A stretch of DNA of 64,000 nt, taken from NCBI GenBank assembly GCA_047967505.1, contig CM106540.1; one strand, given 5' to 3'. This document shows, piece by piece, positions 22,453 to 34,434 of this stretch (positions within the stretch are counted from its first letter, which is position 1; each line of letters begins with the position of its first letter). This DNA comes from Dipteris shenzhenensis. Taxonomy: Eukaryota > Polypodiophyta > Polypodiopsida > Gleicheniales. The translations under genes were made by a program, and so were the position numbers. Under the pieces are notes generated by a model. The model was not told the DNA's origin. It made no database searches and saw only the letters and a program-made list of their open reading frames with translations.

Positions 22453-22672
22453 AAAATAATTTTGAGACGAAACACGACTTCAAGTCCATTGGACCTGATC
22501 CTCCCTGTAAATATCAGGGTTAGTACTTTATTATTCGCGATGGAAGAAGATTATCAATTTCTAAAATAATTTCGAGACGAGACACGACTTCAAGTCCATT
22601 GGACCTGATCCTCCCTGTAAATATCAGGGTTAGTACTTTTATTATTTGCAATGGATGAAGATTAGAAATTTC
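22453..22672. repeat. 110-bp tandem duplication
   Basis: Units start at 22453 and 22563 (AAAATAATTTTGAGACGA and AAAATAATTTCGAGACGA). The core from ACACGACTTCAAGTCC to TCAGGGTTAGTAC is identical; differences are concentrated at the ends. No gene is recognised. Confidence 0.9.
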
Positions 22673-22974
22673 TAAAATTTGAGTCCCAAGAAATACACGA
22701 GTAAGGGATTTGGTTACATGAGCTTCTGAGTTCTCTTTTCAATAGCATGCAAGGATCACATCATTGCAACCTTTAAAATATAATGACATGGACTGTAACC
22801 ATGTGAATGTTGGTATTGTTATTCGTCAATTTGCATCCACCATGATTGTTTCTTTTGATTTGATAGTGCGCGCTCATCACCGTCAAGAACATGCATTGCA
22901 AAATAAAGAACTGGTCAGGTAAAATCATAAGTTTATAAGAAATGTGACATGAGAAAGTTTTGAAAAGTTTCTAC

Positions 22975-23048
22975 AAAGACATCTGATAAAATTGGAACAA
23001 TACAGAGAAGATTAGCATGGCATACACAAATTGAGAAAGTTTTTAAAA
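22975..23048 (+). pseudogene. U6 snRNA pseudogene with internal deletion
   Basis: ACATCTGATAAAATTGGAAC and then AATACAGAGAAGATTAGCA, TGG (22978-23020) match the conserved core of plant U6 snRNA. The next ~19 nt of U6 are missing, and the sequence resumes with ACACAAATTGAGAAA (about 23024-23039). Differences from functional U6 are mainly C/T and G/A changes at former CpG positions. The 5' stem is degraded and no USE/TATA promoter pair is evident upstream. It is probably a retroposed, methylation-decayed copy. Confidence 0.9.
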
Positions 23049-23269
23049 ATCCATAGTATGTGATGTATGGGGAGAGGTGGCTCACTTCCTCTCTAGTTAT
23101 TTATAATATGAGAGAGCGTGCTCCTCTCTCGTCAACTTTTATTGTCAATTCTTCTTTTAGCTTTGCTTTCAGCTCAGCTCTCTATTGTGCTTTCAACTCA
23201 ACTCTCAATTTTGCTTTATGTAATTGAGATATAAAAGGCTTACCTTTGATGAGTTGCTCATGCCATCCT

Positions 23270-23700
23270 TTTGTAGCTAATGTTGCTATTTGACTAGACA
23301 TCTTGTTGTGCCCTTTCTATGTGTTGTGCTTTCATAGATGCTTTCCAACCACTTGCAATACTTGTGCACATGCATGTGGATGAGACACATTGCTCATTGT
23401 CACAGATTCCATGTGTGCATTCGTGAAACTTGCCATTTGTGTCATCAAACCCAAGAGCTAGGACATTTTGTGAAGGACCATCTAAAGTTATAGATTGCTC
23501 ACCCTAGGATTCTAAACATGCACCTCTTTTATCCACTTTTTTTAACACATTTTTCTACTTGTTAGTGTTAAATTTGGCATCAAACTCTTCCTTGGGAAGA
23601 CTATTCAAGTAGGGCCATATCTCATCCACTTTGATGCCAATTGATCTCAGATAGGACCAATCTTACACACTAAAAGACCAGCTTATGAAAACATTTTTCA
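23270..23700 (-). pseudogene. Degenerate coding fragment, family unknown
   Basis: Reading 23700 to 23270 on the minus strand gives a frame with few stops: WSYLRSIGIKVDEIWPYL, LPKEEFDAKFNTN, then GEQSITLDGPSQNVLALG, CTHGICDNEQCVSSTCMC and a Lys/Gln-rich end. The stops I located are mostly TAG, as in the known transposon remnants here. A Cys-rich cluster (CTHGICDNEQCVSSTCMC) could be a metal-binding site. I do not recognise the family; the gag-like character is only a guess. Confidence 0.4.
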
Positions 23701-25309
23701 CAAAATTCGGTACACCTTTTGACATCATTGTAGGAGTCAAAATACGAGCCAATTCTAGGTGCTTTTCATTGGAAAAGTCACCATAACTTGGTCATAAGCC
23801 AAAATTGAGTGAAAATAGTTTTCATTGAGTGCACCATAACTTGGCCATTTGAGTTTGAATTGAGTGAAAATTAAATGTGAATTGTGATGTTTTGTATGAG
23901 GGTCCTTGCTTAGCCATGCTCCAACTTGACCTCTTAAAGAACTCTGGAGTCACTAGAATATCCATAATAGTCCAAGAAATAGACACCTAGAGAATCAAAC
24001 TGAGAATCTATGTCCCATCTCCATGAGGGTAATTGGTTAGCCATGCTACAAATTATGCTATGAAATGAGCTCTAAAAGAAAAATTGGAGTCACTACTACT
24101 GAGGAATTAGAGGAGAGAGGACTATAAATGATACGTAACTACATGCTAGATGTATTATGAAGGTCATGAAGGATATGCATTTATAATGCTACAGAAATTG
24201 TACATTTACATTGTTCATAACCCCTCTTGAATTGCACTACATAAGTAGAGGATGCACAATATTTGCTTTAATGCAATGAGATATTTAAATCAACCCATTA
24301 ACATACATTAAACCACCACGTTTAGAGGCATTGGACCTCTCAAACTTTTTCTTAATTAATAACATGCTAATCACTTTGATAGAGGCCTTTGTTTTCTCAC
24401 TTCTAGCCCTAACGTCATATGATGCACCACACGGATTCAACATGACAATGGCACATACTGATTGTACATGATATAATGCATGGTGGAATGAAATAAAAGT
24501 TATAGTTATACAATCAATTTTAAGCAAATTCTAGGATACTAAGCTCAAGAGGCTAAAAAATGAGGCCTACAATCTAGTTTCATAATATCATTATTAAAAA
24601 TGTATGTACAAATTTGTCTTATATTCCAAAGAATTTCTTTGCACACCAAATTTTTAGCTAGGGAGTAATCTATTAGTCTAAAAGCTTCATTGCAAGGTTC
24701 CTCTCTTCAATAGGACATACAGCCAATTCCATCACAATCAAATACTATGAGAGCTTCCATTGCATCTTTAATGGGTTTTCCTCTCCGATGGGTTTTCTAC
24801 TGGCATCTTTTCACCAATGGTGGTGAACAACACAATGGAATTCATAAGTGAATGTTTAGGCATGCAAACACTACCCCTAAAAAATTTATGGGCACTTCAT
24901 AGTTTTTTAAAAAATAAGCCAACCAAGTGCGAAAGACAATGTGGCTAGTCAACTATATCTCCTTTGCAATGTAACATATAAATCTAGTGCAATCTAGAGT
25001 TTTTGAGCATGGTCAGCCTTGTGCTCGAGAATCCGATCCACCCATGTAGCAACTAATTTAGTTTTTTAAATGCCTTTCTATGATCCTCTAAAATATCTTA
25101 TGCCATTCCACAATCAATGATTCCAAATCAACATACACCATTTAAAGTAAAATCAAGTAGGATGTTTCTAGGGGAAAGTTTATATAGAACCTAAGTAGAA
25201 AAATTCGAATTCGTGATTTGAAAAAATCAAGAAAATCGCTCGAATGATTCGAATGGAAGAAAAAATCGATTTAAAAAATGGTGACACATCACATTTTTTA
25301 TATAAATCA
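23701..25309. other. AT-rich DNA, no gene recognised
   Basis: No supported frame, RNA or element. An 80-codon minus frame (24527-24285) has no features. Text-like similarity between neighbouring segments (GAGTGAAAAT, CATAACTTGG at 23780-23880) suggests small internal duplications. Confidence 0.4.
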
Positions 25310-25435
25310 CCACGTCATCACCACATATTCGTACGAATAACTTTTATTCGTACAAATAAGTATTCGTACAAATAAGCATTCGTACGAATAAAGTATTTGT
25401 ACAAATAAACTTGTATTAGGACAAATACATTCCTT
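25310..25435. repeat. Palindromic ATTCGTACGAAT repeats
   Basis: The 12-bp palindrome ATTCGTACGAAT and one-base variants (TTCGTACAAATA) recur about five times between 25327 and 25425 at ~18-20 bp spacing. Further ATTCGAAT-type motifs lie at 25200-25255. No gene is present. Confidence 0.8.
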
Positions 25436-25659
25436 TGATTTTGCATATAATCTCATTGTTTACCAATTTTTCTTATCTCACGCTTGGTTCCTCAGCCGAG
25501 CATAAGAGATCTAAAAAGGAAAAGAAGGAGAACGATTTTTAGGGTTGTGAAAGCAATCTAGAAGGTATGAAATAAGATAGATTTTTGTTAGGGAGCTTTA
25601 GGATCTCATTCTGAGTTCCTGAGATCTCTTGTTTGGATTTTGGTTTTGGTCTTTTCTTT

Positions 25660-26775
25660 TGTTTGTTGGAGTTCTAGGTTCTCTTTATTGAGTACCTTTG
25701 ATCTCTTGTGATAAAAATATTTTAGATATTTATGTGTTTGAAATTTGTTTGTGGGAGTTGTAGGTTCTCTTTATTGAGTTCCTTCAATCTCTTGTGATAA
25801 AAATAATTTAGATATTTATGTGTTGAAATTTGTTTGTGGGAGTTCTAGGATCTCCTTGTTGAGTTCCTTAGATCTCTTGTGAGATAAATTTTTTTGTGAG
25901 AGTTTGAGGATCTCCTTGTTGAGTTCCTTAGATCTCTTGTGAGAAATATGTTTGTTTTTGTGTCTATGAAATTTGTTTGTGGGAGTTTTAAGATCTCCTT
26001 GTTGAGTTTCTTAGATCTCATGTGAATAGATTTTTGTATGTGGGAATTCTAGGATCTCTTTGGTGAGTTCCTTAGATCTCTTGTGATAAATGGGCTCGTT
26101 TTTGTGTCTATAAAATTTGTTTGTGGAAGTTTTAAGATCTCCTTGGGATCTCTTTGGTGAGTTCCTTAAATCTCTTGTGATAAATATGCTTGTTTTTGTG
26201 TCTATGAAATTTATTTGTGGGAGTTCTAAGATCTCCTTGTTGAGTTTCTTAGATCTCATGTAAATAGATTTTGTATGTGGGAGTTCTAGGATCTCTTTGG
26301 TGAGTTCCTTAAATCTCTTATGATAAATGGGCTTGTTTTTGTGTCTATGAAATTTGTTTGTGGGAGTTCTAAGATCTCCTTGTTGAGTTTCTTAGATCTC
26401 ATATGAATAGATTTTGTATGTGGGAGTTCTAGGATCTCTTTGGTGAGTTCCTTAGATCTCTTGTGATAAATGGGCTTGTTTTTGTGTCTATGAAATTTTT
26501 TTGTGGGAGTTATAGGATCTCCTTGTTGAGTTTCTTAGATCTCATGTGAATAGATTTTTGTATGTGGGAGTTTAGGATCTCCTTGTTGAGTTCCTTAGAT
26601 CTCTTATGAGAAATGGGCTTGTTTTCGTGTCTATGAAATTATTAAATTAGTTTGTGGGAAGTTCAAAGATCTCCTTGTTGAGTTCCTTAGATCTCTTGTG
26701 GGAATTTTTGTATGTGGGAGTTTTAGGATCTTCTCGTTGAGTTCCTAGACCTCATGTGAGAAATATGATTTTATT
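25660..26775. repeat. Minisatellite with ~143-bp higher-order period
   Basis: Two sub-units alternate. One of ~83 bp contains GATAAATGGGCTTGTTTTTG and ATGAAATTTGTTTGTGGGAG. One of ~60 bp contains CATGTGAATAGATTTTTGTA. Both share GGATCTCCTTGTTGAGTTCC and TTAGATCTC. The marker TAGATTTTTGTATGTGGGAG recurs at about 26029, 26264, 26407, 26551 and 26703, giving steps of 235, 143, 144 and 152 bp. Repeats at the left edge (25660-25900) are simpler ~83-bp units. The array lies about 400 bp upstream of the hAT fragment. Confidence 0.9.
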
Positions 26776-27149
26776 GTGTTTGTATTCTCACACTTTCTTT
26801 GAATGAATTTAAAGTGTATGAATTGAAAGTCTTAAAAGTTATTAGAAGAGTTGTCTCATTCTTACACTTTCTTTTGAATGAATATTTAACATTCTTTCAA
26901 TAGAATGTGAATTATTTTAAAAGAGCGTGATTGAATGACAATTAATATATTGCATTCTTGAACGTGTTTTTCAAAGCATATGTGTTGTTTTTTATAAAAT
27001 GTGTATTGCAATATGTTTCTATTGTATACTCAAATTAGTTTTTTTTTCATTTTGTTTTTGGCAACTTCAAAAGCATGGTGCATGGCAAGATTTGGTCATA
27101 CATGACGGAGATACAAAAAGTACATGCCTTGGTCTCTTTCTTGCAGTGT

Positions 27150-27727
27150 AAATATTGTTAAAGAATTTGTGCACTTTGCTCCTAGGGAGAAGCAACAAGT
27201 GGTATATTTGGCTGATAAGAGATGGAAGCAAATGCACACTCCTTTGCATGGAGCTGCATTTGCAGTACATCCATAATATCAAATGCATGCTCAATCACAG
27301 AATCCTAAAGTCATAAGTAACTTTCGAGAGGTTTGTAAAAAGTTACTTCCTGAAGATCAAGGAAAACTGGCCTACCAGCAATGAGTGAGCTATATGAATC
27401 ACGAAGCTCTTTTGGAGATCCTTGGAATCTTGATGCTATTAAGATGACTATTGCACCTACTTGGTGGAAGGAATATGGTGGAGAGACATTGGAGTTATAG
27501 CATGTTGGAACTCGTGTGCTCTCTGTTGCTACATCATCGGGTGCATGTGAGCAAAATTGGAGTGCATACAATTTTAATCATTCTAAGAGATGCAATCGCT
27601 TAAAGCCATCAAGAGCTGCAAATTTGGTATTTTGCTTTGGAAATCGACGATTGTTGAAAGGATTTAATGTTGCGGCTAGCGTAGCAAACAAAGCCATTGT
27701 AATGAGAATTGCTAGACAATGATTGAC
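27150..27727 (+). pseudogene. hAT transposase C-terminal fragment
   Basis: Three linked reading segments give the C-terminal third of a hAT transposase: FVHFAPREKQ, DKRWKQMHTPLHGAAFAVHP (about 27160-27270), then KVISNFREVCKKLLPEDQ. After a frame change comes the dimerisation domain: TWWKEYGGETLEL, RVLSVATSSGACEQNWSAYN, FNHSKRCNRLKPSRAANLVF, ending RRLLKGF near 27660. The WW..YG, S-S-x-A-CE-NWS and HSK-NRL motifs are diagnostic of the hAT dimerisation region. In-frame TAG and TGA stops and a frameshift make it dead. No terminal inverted repeats were found. Confidence 0.88.
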
Positions 27728-28204
27728 TACAGAATTAGTTGCTGAGGGTGCATTTAGTGAAGAGGAAGATGAGCTTGAGCTACTCAGTGACAACAGCGAA
27801 GTTGATAGAAGAATATGATAGGTGATAGAAGTAGTGGATGAAGCTCTAATTTTATCAGATATAATGTTGTATACGAGGGGATAGATGGGAGAATATGTCA
27901 AGCGATGGGAGAGTGCATATGTTTGTATCCATCTCATCTCCTTTTGTATTGAAATCTAGAACCTTGTGGGCTACAAGCGATGTTGTATTGTAATTATTGA
28001 TATTGTAGATGATTTTGATATACATAATAGTTAGAGACAACCTTGTGATTTGCAAATACTTTCAAGGTATCATCAAAGGGAACTTCAGAAAGTTGGAAAG
28101 AATAATCGAATATGCACAATCGAAGTTTATATTTTCAAGTCTCAAGGGTTGATCTAGCTATTATGTGCACTAATTCACGTTGATATATTTTAATATTTCT
28201 GCAT
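27728..28204. other. hAT 3' flank, no further gene
   Basis: An acidic tail (EEDELEL-like, 27760-27790) may be the end of the hAT product. The rest is AT-rich with no recognisable frame or repeat. Confidence 0.4.
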
Positions 28205-28415
28205 TAACTTTACAAGTCCACCTAATCTTAGTCCACTTAGATCACTTATACCACTTAAATCACTTAGTTCACTTAAATCACTTATACCACTTAATTCACT
28301 TAGATCACTTAAATCACTTAGGCCACTTAAATCACTTAAATCACTTAAGTCACTTAAATCATCTAGTCTACTTAGATCACTTATACACTTAAATCACTTA
28401 GTCCACTTAACTATA
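28205..28415. repeat. 9-bp minisatellite (CACTTAAAT family)
   Basis: About 20 copies of a 9-bp unit CACTTA(A/G)(A/T/G)(T/C) run from 28214 to 28412. In the plus frame it reads as an (HLNHLDHLY)-type string, which is a by-product of the 9-bp period and not evidence of a gene. Confidence 0.95.
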
Positions 28416-28729
28416 TCATTTGAACCATCGTTGCAGAAGAAGAGGATTATAAAGTTATATATGAAGTTTACAATGTACATAATTATGTAGTAGGATCCAC
28501 ATCTACCGTTCCTTGAGTGCTTGCCCTGTGACTCTATATTAGTGAGGTCCTCAAAATCAAAAATATCGGTATCCTCAGCTACATCCAAATCTCCAAAGGA
28601 CTATCTGTAGCGTGGAAGCTCAGACTCCAACATCTATACGCATGCTTGTAGGTCCTTGGTCTCTTTGGCTTGTGATGCAACGTGATCTTGTATTTCCTCA
28701 GCAGTAACACCTTGTTAATGGAGAGGTAT
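28416..28729. other. Spacer between minisatellite and copia remnant
   Basis: No gene or repeat recognised. A short minus-strand frame at 28588-28394 has no domain. Confidence 0.4.
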
Positions 28730-29540
28730 GGCAGATGGAGTGTCAATGGCTTTCAATATTCTTAAACAAAATACAACAAAGGAATTGATGAGCGCATTGG
28801 ATACATTGTATGAAAAATCATCAGCTTCTAACAAAGTATTTCTTATGAAGTGTCTATTCAATATGAAGATGCTACAAGGTGGATCTATAGCTGATCATTT
28901 GAATTAGATCAATACAAACACAAGTCAACAAAGGTCTATAGGATTAAACTTTGAGGATGAGGTTATGAGTTCTCTTGATTTTGTGCTCATTGTCAGAAAG
29001 CTAGGATAGCTTAGTCATGGCTATGGGTAACTTTGTTTTTGGGTCAAACACTTTTTAAAGTTTGATGATGTAGTTGGTGTTCTCGTTAGTGAGGAAATGC
29101 GACGGAAAAGCACAATGTCATGTGAAAAATTAGGTAATGCTTTGACTCTTGAGAACAAGGTAAGACAAAGGGAGAGAGGAAAGCCCAGAGCATCATGACA
29201 ATTCATTGTGGGAATAAAGGACACTTGAAGAAAGACTTTGGTCATGAATGAAAAAGGAAGGAGATGGACAACAAGAGAATATGCAAGAAGAAAATGTAGT
29301 AGGGCAGTGTGTTGCAAGATGCCTTAACTCTTTCATTGGATACTATTACTGTTGCATGGGTAGTGGACTCAGGGGCTTCATTTCATGTTTAAGGTAATTT
29401 TGGAGTTGTTCATTTATGTGATGATGAAGCATTGAAGGTTGTTGGAAAGGGAAAGGTGTTGATAAAATTGCAAAATGGAAACCAATGGTTGCTAAAGGAG
29501 GTAATGCATGTCCTTGATTCGATGATGAAGGCTACACAAC
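28730..29540 (+). pseudogene. Ty1/copia gag and protease remnant
   Basis: Plus-strand reading gives the UBN2 gag pattern: TTKELMSALDTLYEKSSASN, KVFLMKCLFNMKMLQGGS, IADHLN, then FDDVVGVLVSEEMRRKS. A decayed zinc knuckle HCGNKGHLKKDF near 29200 has lost Cys residues. The protease start VAWVVDSGASFHV lies near 29355. Several frame changes and stops are present. It is a different family from the element at 34.4-40 kb. LTRs, integrase and RT are absent. The sequence after 29540 no longer matches a copia protein. Confidence 0.85.
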
Positions 29541-32500
29541 CATATTTGTAGGAAATTTATGGAAGATCCTAGGGGTTTATGGAAATTATAACATTGCCTT
29601 GAACATGTGGGTACATTATTTAGTCAAACATCATACACAACAATTAAACACCAAAGTGCACAAATGGTGAGAAAAAAATGTATCTTGGATGGAGTACTTC
29701 TTTAGCCTTGGTCTAACTTCACACAATTCTTTCCAATCTCTGTATGCATATTTTCCACCTCCGTAATGGAGAATTTTATTCTATCTTGATGGAATCATGC
29801 TAAGCCATAGCCAATGCTTGTGATAGAAGATCATGCACCTCAAAATCCACTTTTCTTATCCAAAACACTTCTACATGACAAAAGACAATCGAATTAGCTC
29901 AAAAAACCATTATGGTCACTTGAGATAAAATCAAATGAAAATTTTGTGTATGTACGTTCATGGAAAATATGCATTTAGAAATATCTTTAGATAAGTCTTA
30001 GCAATGTTTTTTCTTGATATGACCTTTGTACCCTAATTCTATAGTTAGATGAGAAGCTTGCATAGCACTCATACTATTCATGGGAGGAGCACTCCTTAGA
30101 ATACTCATTTGTGATGGATTAAGTTGAGGCAAGTGATCTTCTCCCCTACAAGAGGAAGATTTCCTATCTTGTATTCCATTATCAACCATTGATGATTTTT
30201 CTCACTCCATTCATCTCAATAACTTCTTGGATAAGGTTGACATCTTTATGGACTTCCACCACTAGTAATTGTCCATATCAATTACTCTCAATCACAATGT
30301 GCACATCACTAGCTTCATCAAGTAGCAAGAAGTAAGGCATCAATTCTCCCAGTAGAATGTCATCTTCCTTGTCTTGTACATTAAACCTACAAGGAAATAT
30401 GCAATTTGATGGATGATTGATGCAAGCCTTTGTACGAAGAGTCACCTAGAAGTATTGTATTCCTAGCATCATATCCAAGCACCTTTGAAATTTTTGTCAA
30501 CACCAACCTTGTTGGGCCTATTTTATCATCATCTTTCTTTAAGTGTAGCAGGGACTGTCTTGCTATAATTACAGCATCCCTGCTAAGGCCATATCATGAG
30601 GAAAGGGAGGTTTTCATGTGCACATATTTAAAGATTTTCTACCATCTCAAGGACATTATGATCCATTGCTATTGACCAAATACTACATTAAAATTTTCTA
30701 GCAAGATCCTTAGAAATTCTATGCACCCAGGTCAAATATGATTATTTGTAAGTTGTTCAACTATTAGTTTAAGTTATTTTTATGGTGTTGGGTAGAGATT
30801 TTGGATCTACAAAGAAATACAAAGCCTTACATTTGTCATTGAGAGATTTTAGCTATAGAGTCATTGGTTCATTACTCTTTAAAGTTGAGAAATTTTTTGA
30901 TTTATGATACTCAGAGGTTTCTAGTTGGGATGTATGTTAGTTAGAAAAATTCAAAATAAGTATTTGATGATTTAAATACTTATTGATGGATTAGAAGAAG
31001 AACTAATGAATGTATCATAACTATATTGTAGGAATGCATCAAGACAATATGTATTGCAAAATAGTACCATTTAAATACAACATAGATTATTTCAAAATGA
31101 CATAATAAACGAATAGTAAAACCGTGAATATATGAACAAAAACTCAAAGGTAATTATCATGTATATTCATCAGAATTCTTTATAGAAACTAGATCTCTCT
31201 CTCATATGTATCACACATAGATTAGAAGGGATACACCTGATATTTGGTGTCCCTTGCCATATGAAAGTAACTATACAAAACTATAGGAAAAGAGGAAATA
31301 CTTATCCAGATATGTATATAGGTATTTATCTATATCACTGGCACATCCAATACTTATCCAGATATGTATAGGTATTTATCTATATCACTGGCACATCTAG
31401 CTGACAGGAATTTGGAACAAATTCTTGGACCTGAAACCATCTTGATGTTTGTATAAGTTCGTTCTAGTGAAATAATAGTAAGCTCAACTTTTTTGATGCC
31501 AACGTATATGCATGTCTTGCTTCTCTCTCTGTCTAGAATATTTGTTAAGTGAGGCTCTTTGTGCATTGATAGACTATCTATTCGATGAGCATTTGACTTT
31601 CCTCTATGTGTCTCTGTGTGCATGCATTTCTTTCTTGAGCAACCATTTGCATCTCCCTCTAGCCAAAAATCAATTCATGATATAGAGTTTAGACCAGTGC
31701 TGATTTATATAGACGCAATGCTTTGCGAGTCATCAACTATTGCCTCACTGTCTTTGAGATGGAGTGGGATTTAAGGATGTGTTGCAAGACTGTAGATGTA
31801 ATGGTGTATCTTTATTTAACAGTGGCCCCGCTTCATGTGTCTCCTCGCAATCCCTGACTTCTTGGTTTGAAAAATCTCTATGGCCCAACTACATCAACTC
31901 CCAAACCTCTCTATCTCTCTGCACATTCTGCCTCCCATCGAATCATGTTTAACTAATCTCTAAGGATTGCACACAGTCAAGGTGAGCCCATAGGATGTTT
32001 ATTTTGTGTGCATCTATTGGCTAACCTTTGCTTTGATTGTTGTGAAGTAATGGTCTTTACTAAGAAATAATTTTCTATATTTATGAGATTATAGAAGACT
32101 TATTACTAGTTTTTGAAAGAATATACTTCTTCAAATTTTTGAGTTTAGGCATGACTACAACAAACCTCCTTTCCTTTTGCAACTAAGAGGGATTATTGAA
32201 TTTTTTTAGAACTAAGATCTCTGTGCATTTTTTAATTTGCTCATAGATTTTAAATATAAGCTTCACGTTGTTTTAGCATCATTCAGTTCTTTGTAGAAAT
32301 GTATTTTTAAATGCAACTTTTATGAAACTCTTGGAGAAATGTTTTTTTAAAAGCACATCTGTATTTGAGTCTCTTGAAAATCATTTACAATGTCATTGGC
32401 ACTATTTGATATTTGCTTAGCACTTATGAAATGATCAAAAAATGGGAATGAGCACTATTTGCTAGACTGAAGCTATTGCTTTCAATCTAGTCCTTGTAGT

Positions 32501-33230
32501 TTTTTTTAAATGGAAGATAAAAAAGATCAAGATTATGGATATAATCTATGGTGAGATTCTAAGTGAAACCTAAAAAAATGATTTTGAACTTCTTATATCA
32601 AAGCTATACTTAGTTTATGAACTTTGAGAACTTACATGTAAACCCTCTTCTTATTAGAGTCTAATAAGCTCTTGACTACTCCACCCAAGACAAATCTAGA
32701 GGCATGTGCTTTCAAATCAAGATCTGCAACTCCAAAAGGAGAGTCTGTCTCTCCCATAGCTCCTCAAAATAGTCTATCAACAAAGAGATGGAGTCCAAAT
32801 AGGACGGACTGTATTTTGGCTATAGCAGACTTGTGAAATTTGCTACTATATTCAAACAGAAGCATTCTACAATAAAAGAAGGTGAGCACTTAAAATTGTT
32901 AATAGAAATAACTTCAAGATTGATTAAGATTTGATTCACTATGTCTAATACTTTGAAATCATGCAAGAAATGAAAAATATACTACAAAGTTGATCATACT
33001 CCTTGTAAGTTGGAGTTTAATCAACCTTTTAACCTGACTAAGCTACTGTTGAGTCTATTCAGCCATTGCAATATTATGAGGCATTCCCTATTCTTGAAAT
33101 AACTCAACTTCAGATAGTGCCTTCATATTTGCATTTGAAGGCAAAGTTTTGGTTAAGTATGGCACCTTTCGTGCAGCAGGGTCCTTGGCTTAGCTACTGA
33201 AGGCTGACCTCATTGATCACAAGGTAGAAG
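29541..33230. other. Unassigned DNA, faint minus-strand coding traces
   Basis: Mostly AT-rich without recognisable genes. On the minus strand between about 30360 and 29998 the frame reads ILLGELMPYFLLLDEASDVH, LVVEVHKDVNLIQEVIEMNG and SCRGEDHLPQLNPSQM, broken by a TGA. This has the look of decayed coding sequence, but I cannot name a family. Short plus-strand frames at 30430-30675 and 31764-31952 have no features. Confidence 0.35.
31298..31402. repeat. 52-bp tandem duplication
   Basis: ATACTTATCCAGATATGTAT...GGCACATC occurs at 31298 and again at 31350. The two units differ by a 2-bp indel and single bases. Confidence 0.92.
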
Positions 33231-33299
33231 AGATTATTACTTTGGTCATCCTGAAGGTCTTTTTGCCAAGATTTTCAAATGCTATAGAAGTTGATGCCT

Positions 33300-33700
33300 T
33301 CTTGCACAGAGGAGTTGTTCTGCAAGCAAGGAATCACAATGATGGTGGAACTTGTAATCCATCCCTATATGTTGATGCTACCAGTACCATCATAAGAGCT
33401 GAACAATTCCCATGCAAAATCAAAATTTTGCCCAAAAAAACCATAAGTGAACTTGACTCCACCATCTTTACTAATCCGAGCATTGGGGTATACATCTAGA
33501 ATATCCTCTCTCTTCCACTGCTTCTCGAAGAAGTGTGCTTGCAAATTTCCTCCAGGAATGCTTAGTGCATGTTCAATCATGCTTTCAGTGATGGTAATCT
33601 TCTAACCTTGATAGACTAGTTGCCCTCCTTCACATTCACCTCCTATACCAACCTGGTGAAGTTTTTGAGAGCATCCAAATTGGGCTTTTAAAGAGCAAGA
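33300..33700 (-). pseudogene. Degenerate coding fragment, family unknown
   Basis: The minus-strand frame around 33640-33365 reads ITITESMIEHALSIPGGN, LQAHFFEKQWKREDILDVYP, NARISKDGGVKFTYGFFGQN, ending GTGSINI. The composition looks like real protein, and the wording resembles plant transposon gag-like or mobile-domain proteins. I see no diagnostic motif, so the family is unassigned. Upstream the frame is broken by stops. Confidence 0.4.
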
Positions 33701-33779
33701 GAGGAGCTCCCATATGTCACAATTTAAAAATCAGGGGAGCAGAGGCTCTCACACTGTGCTGTAGAGGGGGAGGAAAGAT

Positions 33780-34020
33780 TGTGTGAGGAACTATGCAAGA
33801 TCCATTATGAGAGGGGATAGAAGTTGCAAGAAGAGTGCAAGGGATAGAAGTTGCAGGAAGAGTGCAAGGGAGATAGAAATGGTCGAGAGGGATAGAAGAT
33901 GAAATAGTGAAGGAAATGGAATAATGGAGGCTTGAGTTTGCAGTACGAGTGCAAGGGAGAAAGAAACGGTCGAGAGGGATAGAAGAAGAAATAGTTAACG
34001 GAATGGAATAGCAGAGGCTT
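33780..34020. repeat. AG-rich short tandem repeats
   Basis: Units of ~20-22 bp such as GGGATAGAAGTTGCAGGAAG and GAGTGCAAGGGAGA recur. A larger ~108-bp duplication is also seen: GAGTGCAAGGGAGATAGAAA at about 33861 and GAGTGCAAGGGAGAAAGAAA at about 33948. No gene. Confidence 0.8.
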
Positions 34021-34029
34021 AAATTTGTA

Positions 34030-34434
34030 TAATGACTACACTGTCAAGGTGAGAGCCATCACGGTGATTGGCCTAAATTTTGATTAAATTTTCAAGGCGG
34101 CACTACTACCTTGCATGGTAATGATGAGTGAATAGAGGTGGTGGCATATAAGATTCCTAGCCACCACATCTGTGGTGGCAGCTAAGATTCCACCAGGCTA
34201 GCAGTTAATTACCAGCCACCGCAATGGCCCACAATTACTCACCTTGTAGCTACCACCACTGGGCTTGCATGCATGATTACTACGAGTGCAGTAAATTACT
34301 AGTCACCAGGCTTGCATGCTCAGGGTAGTACTAGAGTGCATGGTAATGAGTGATTAGAGGTGATTAGGCTTCATGATTTACCTTTGTGGTAATTACTTCC
34401 TAGTGGTGGTGGTGGGTCTCATTAGCCACATCTG
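34030..34434. repeat. ~240-bp dispersed/tandem repeat family, left segment
   Basis: Contains the unit markers GAGTGATTAGAGGTGATTAG (about 34346), GCTAAGATTCCACCAGGCTA, TTAATTACCAGCCACCGCAA and GGCTTGCATGC. The same markers recur at 39967-40620 and 43005-43560. The copia element at 34435 interrupts one unit in the segment GCCACATCTGT/CGTGGCTAAG. Confidence 0.88.

Noticed and set aside
25660-26775. CRISPR-like or other spaced repeat array
   Set aside because: Spacers are themselves repeats, the unit is AT-rich and diverged, and the context is a plant nuclear genome.
28180-28392. Frame coding a His-Leu-Asn repeat protein
   Set aside because: Explained by the 9-bp minisatellite; there is no coding signal outside the repeat.
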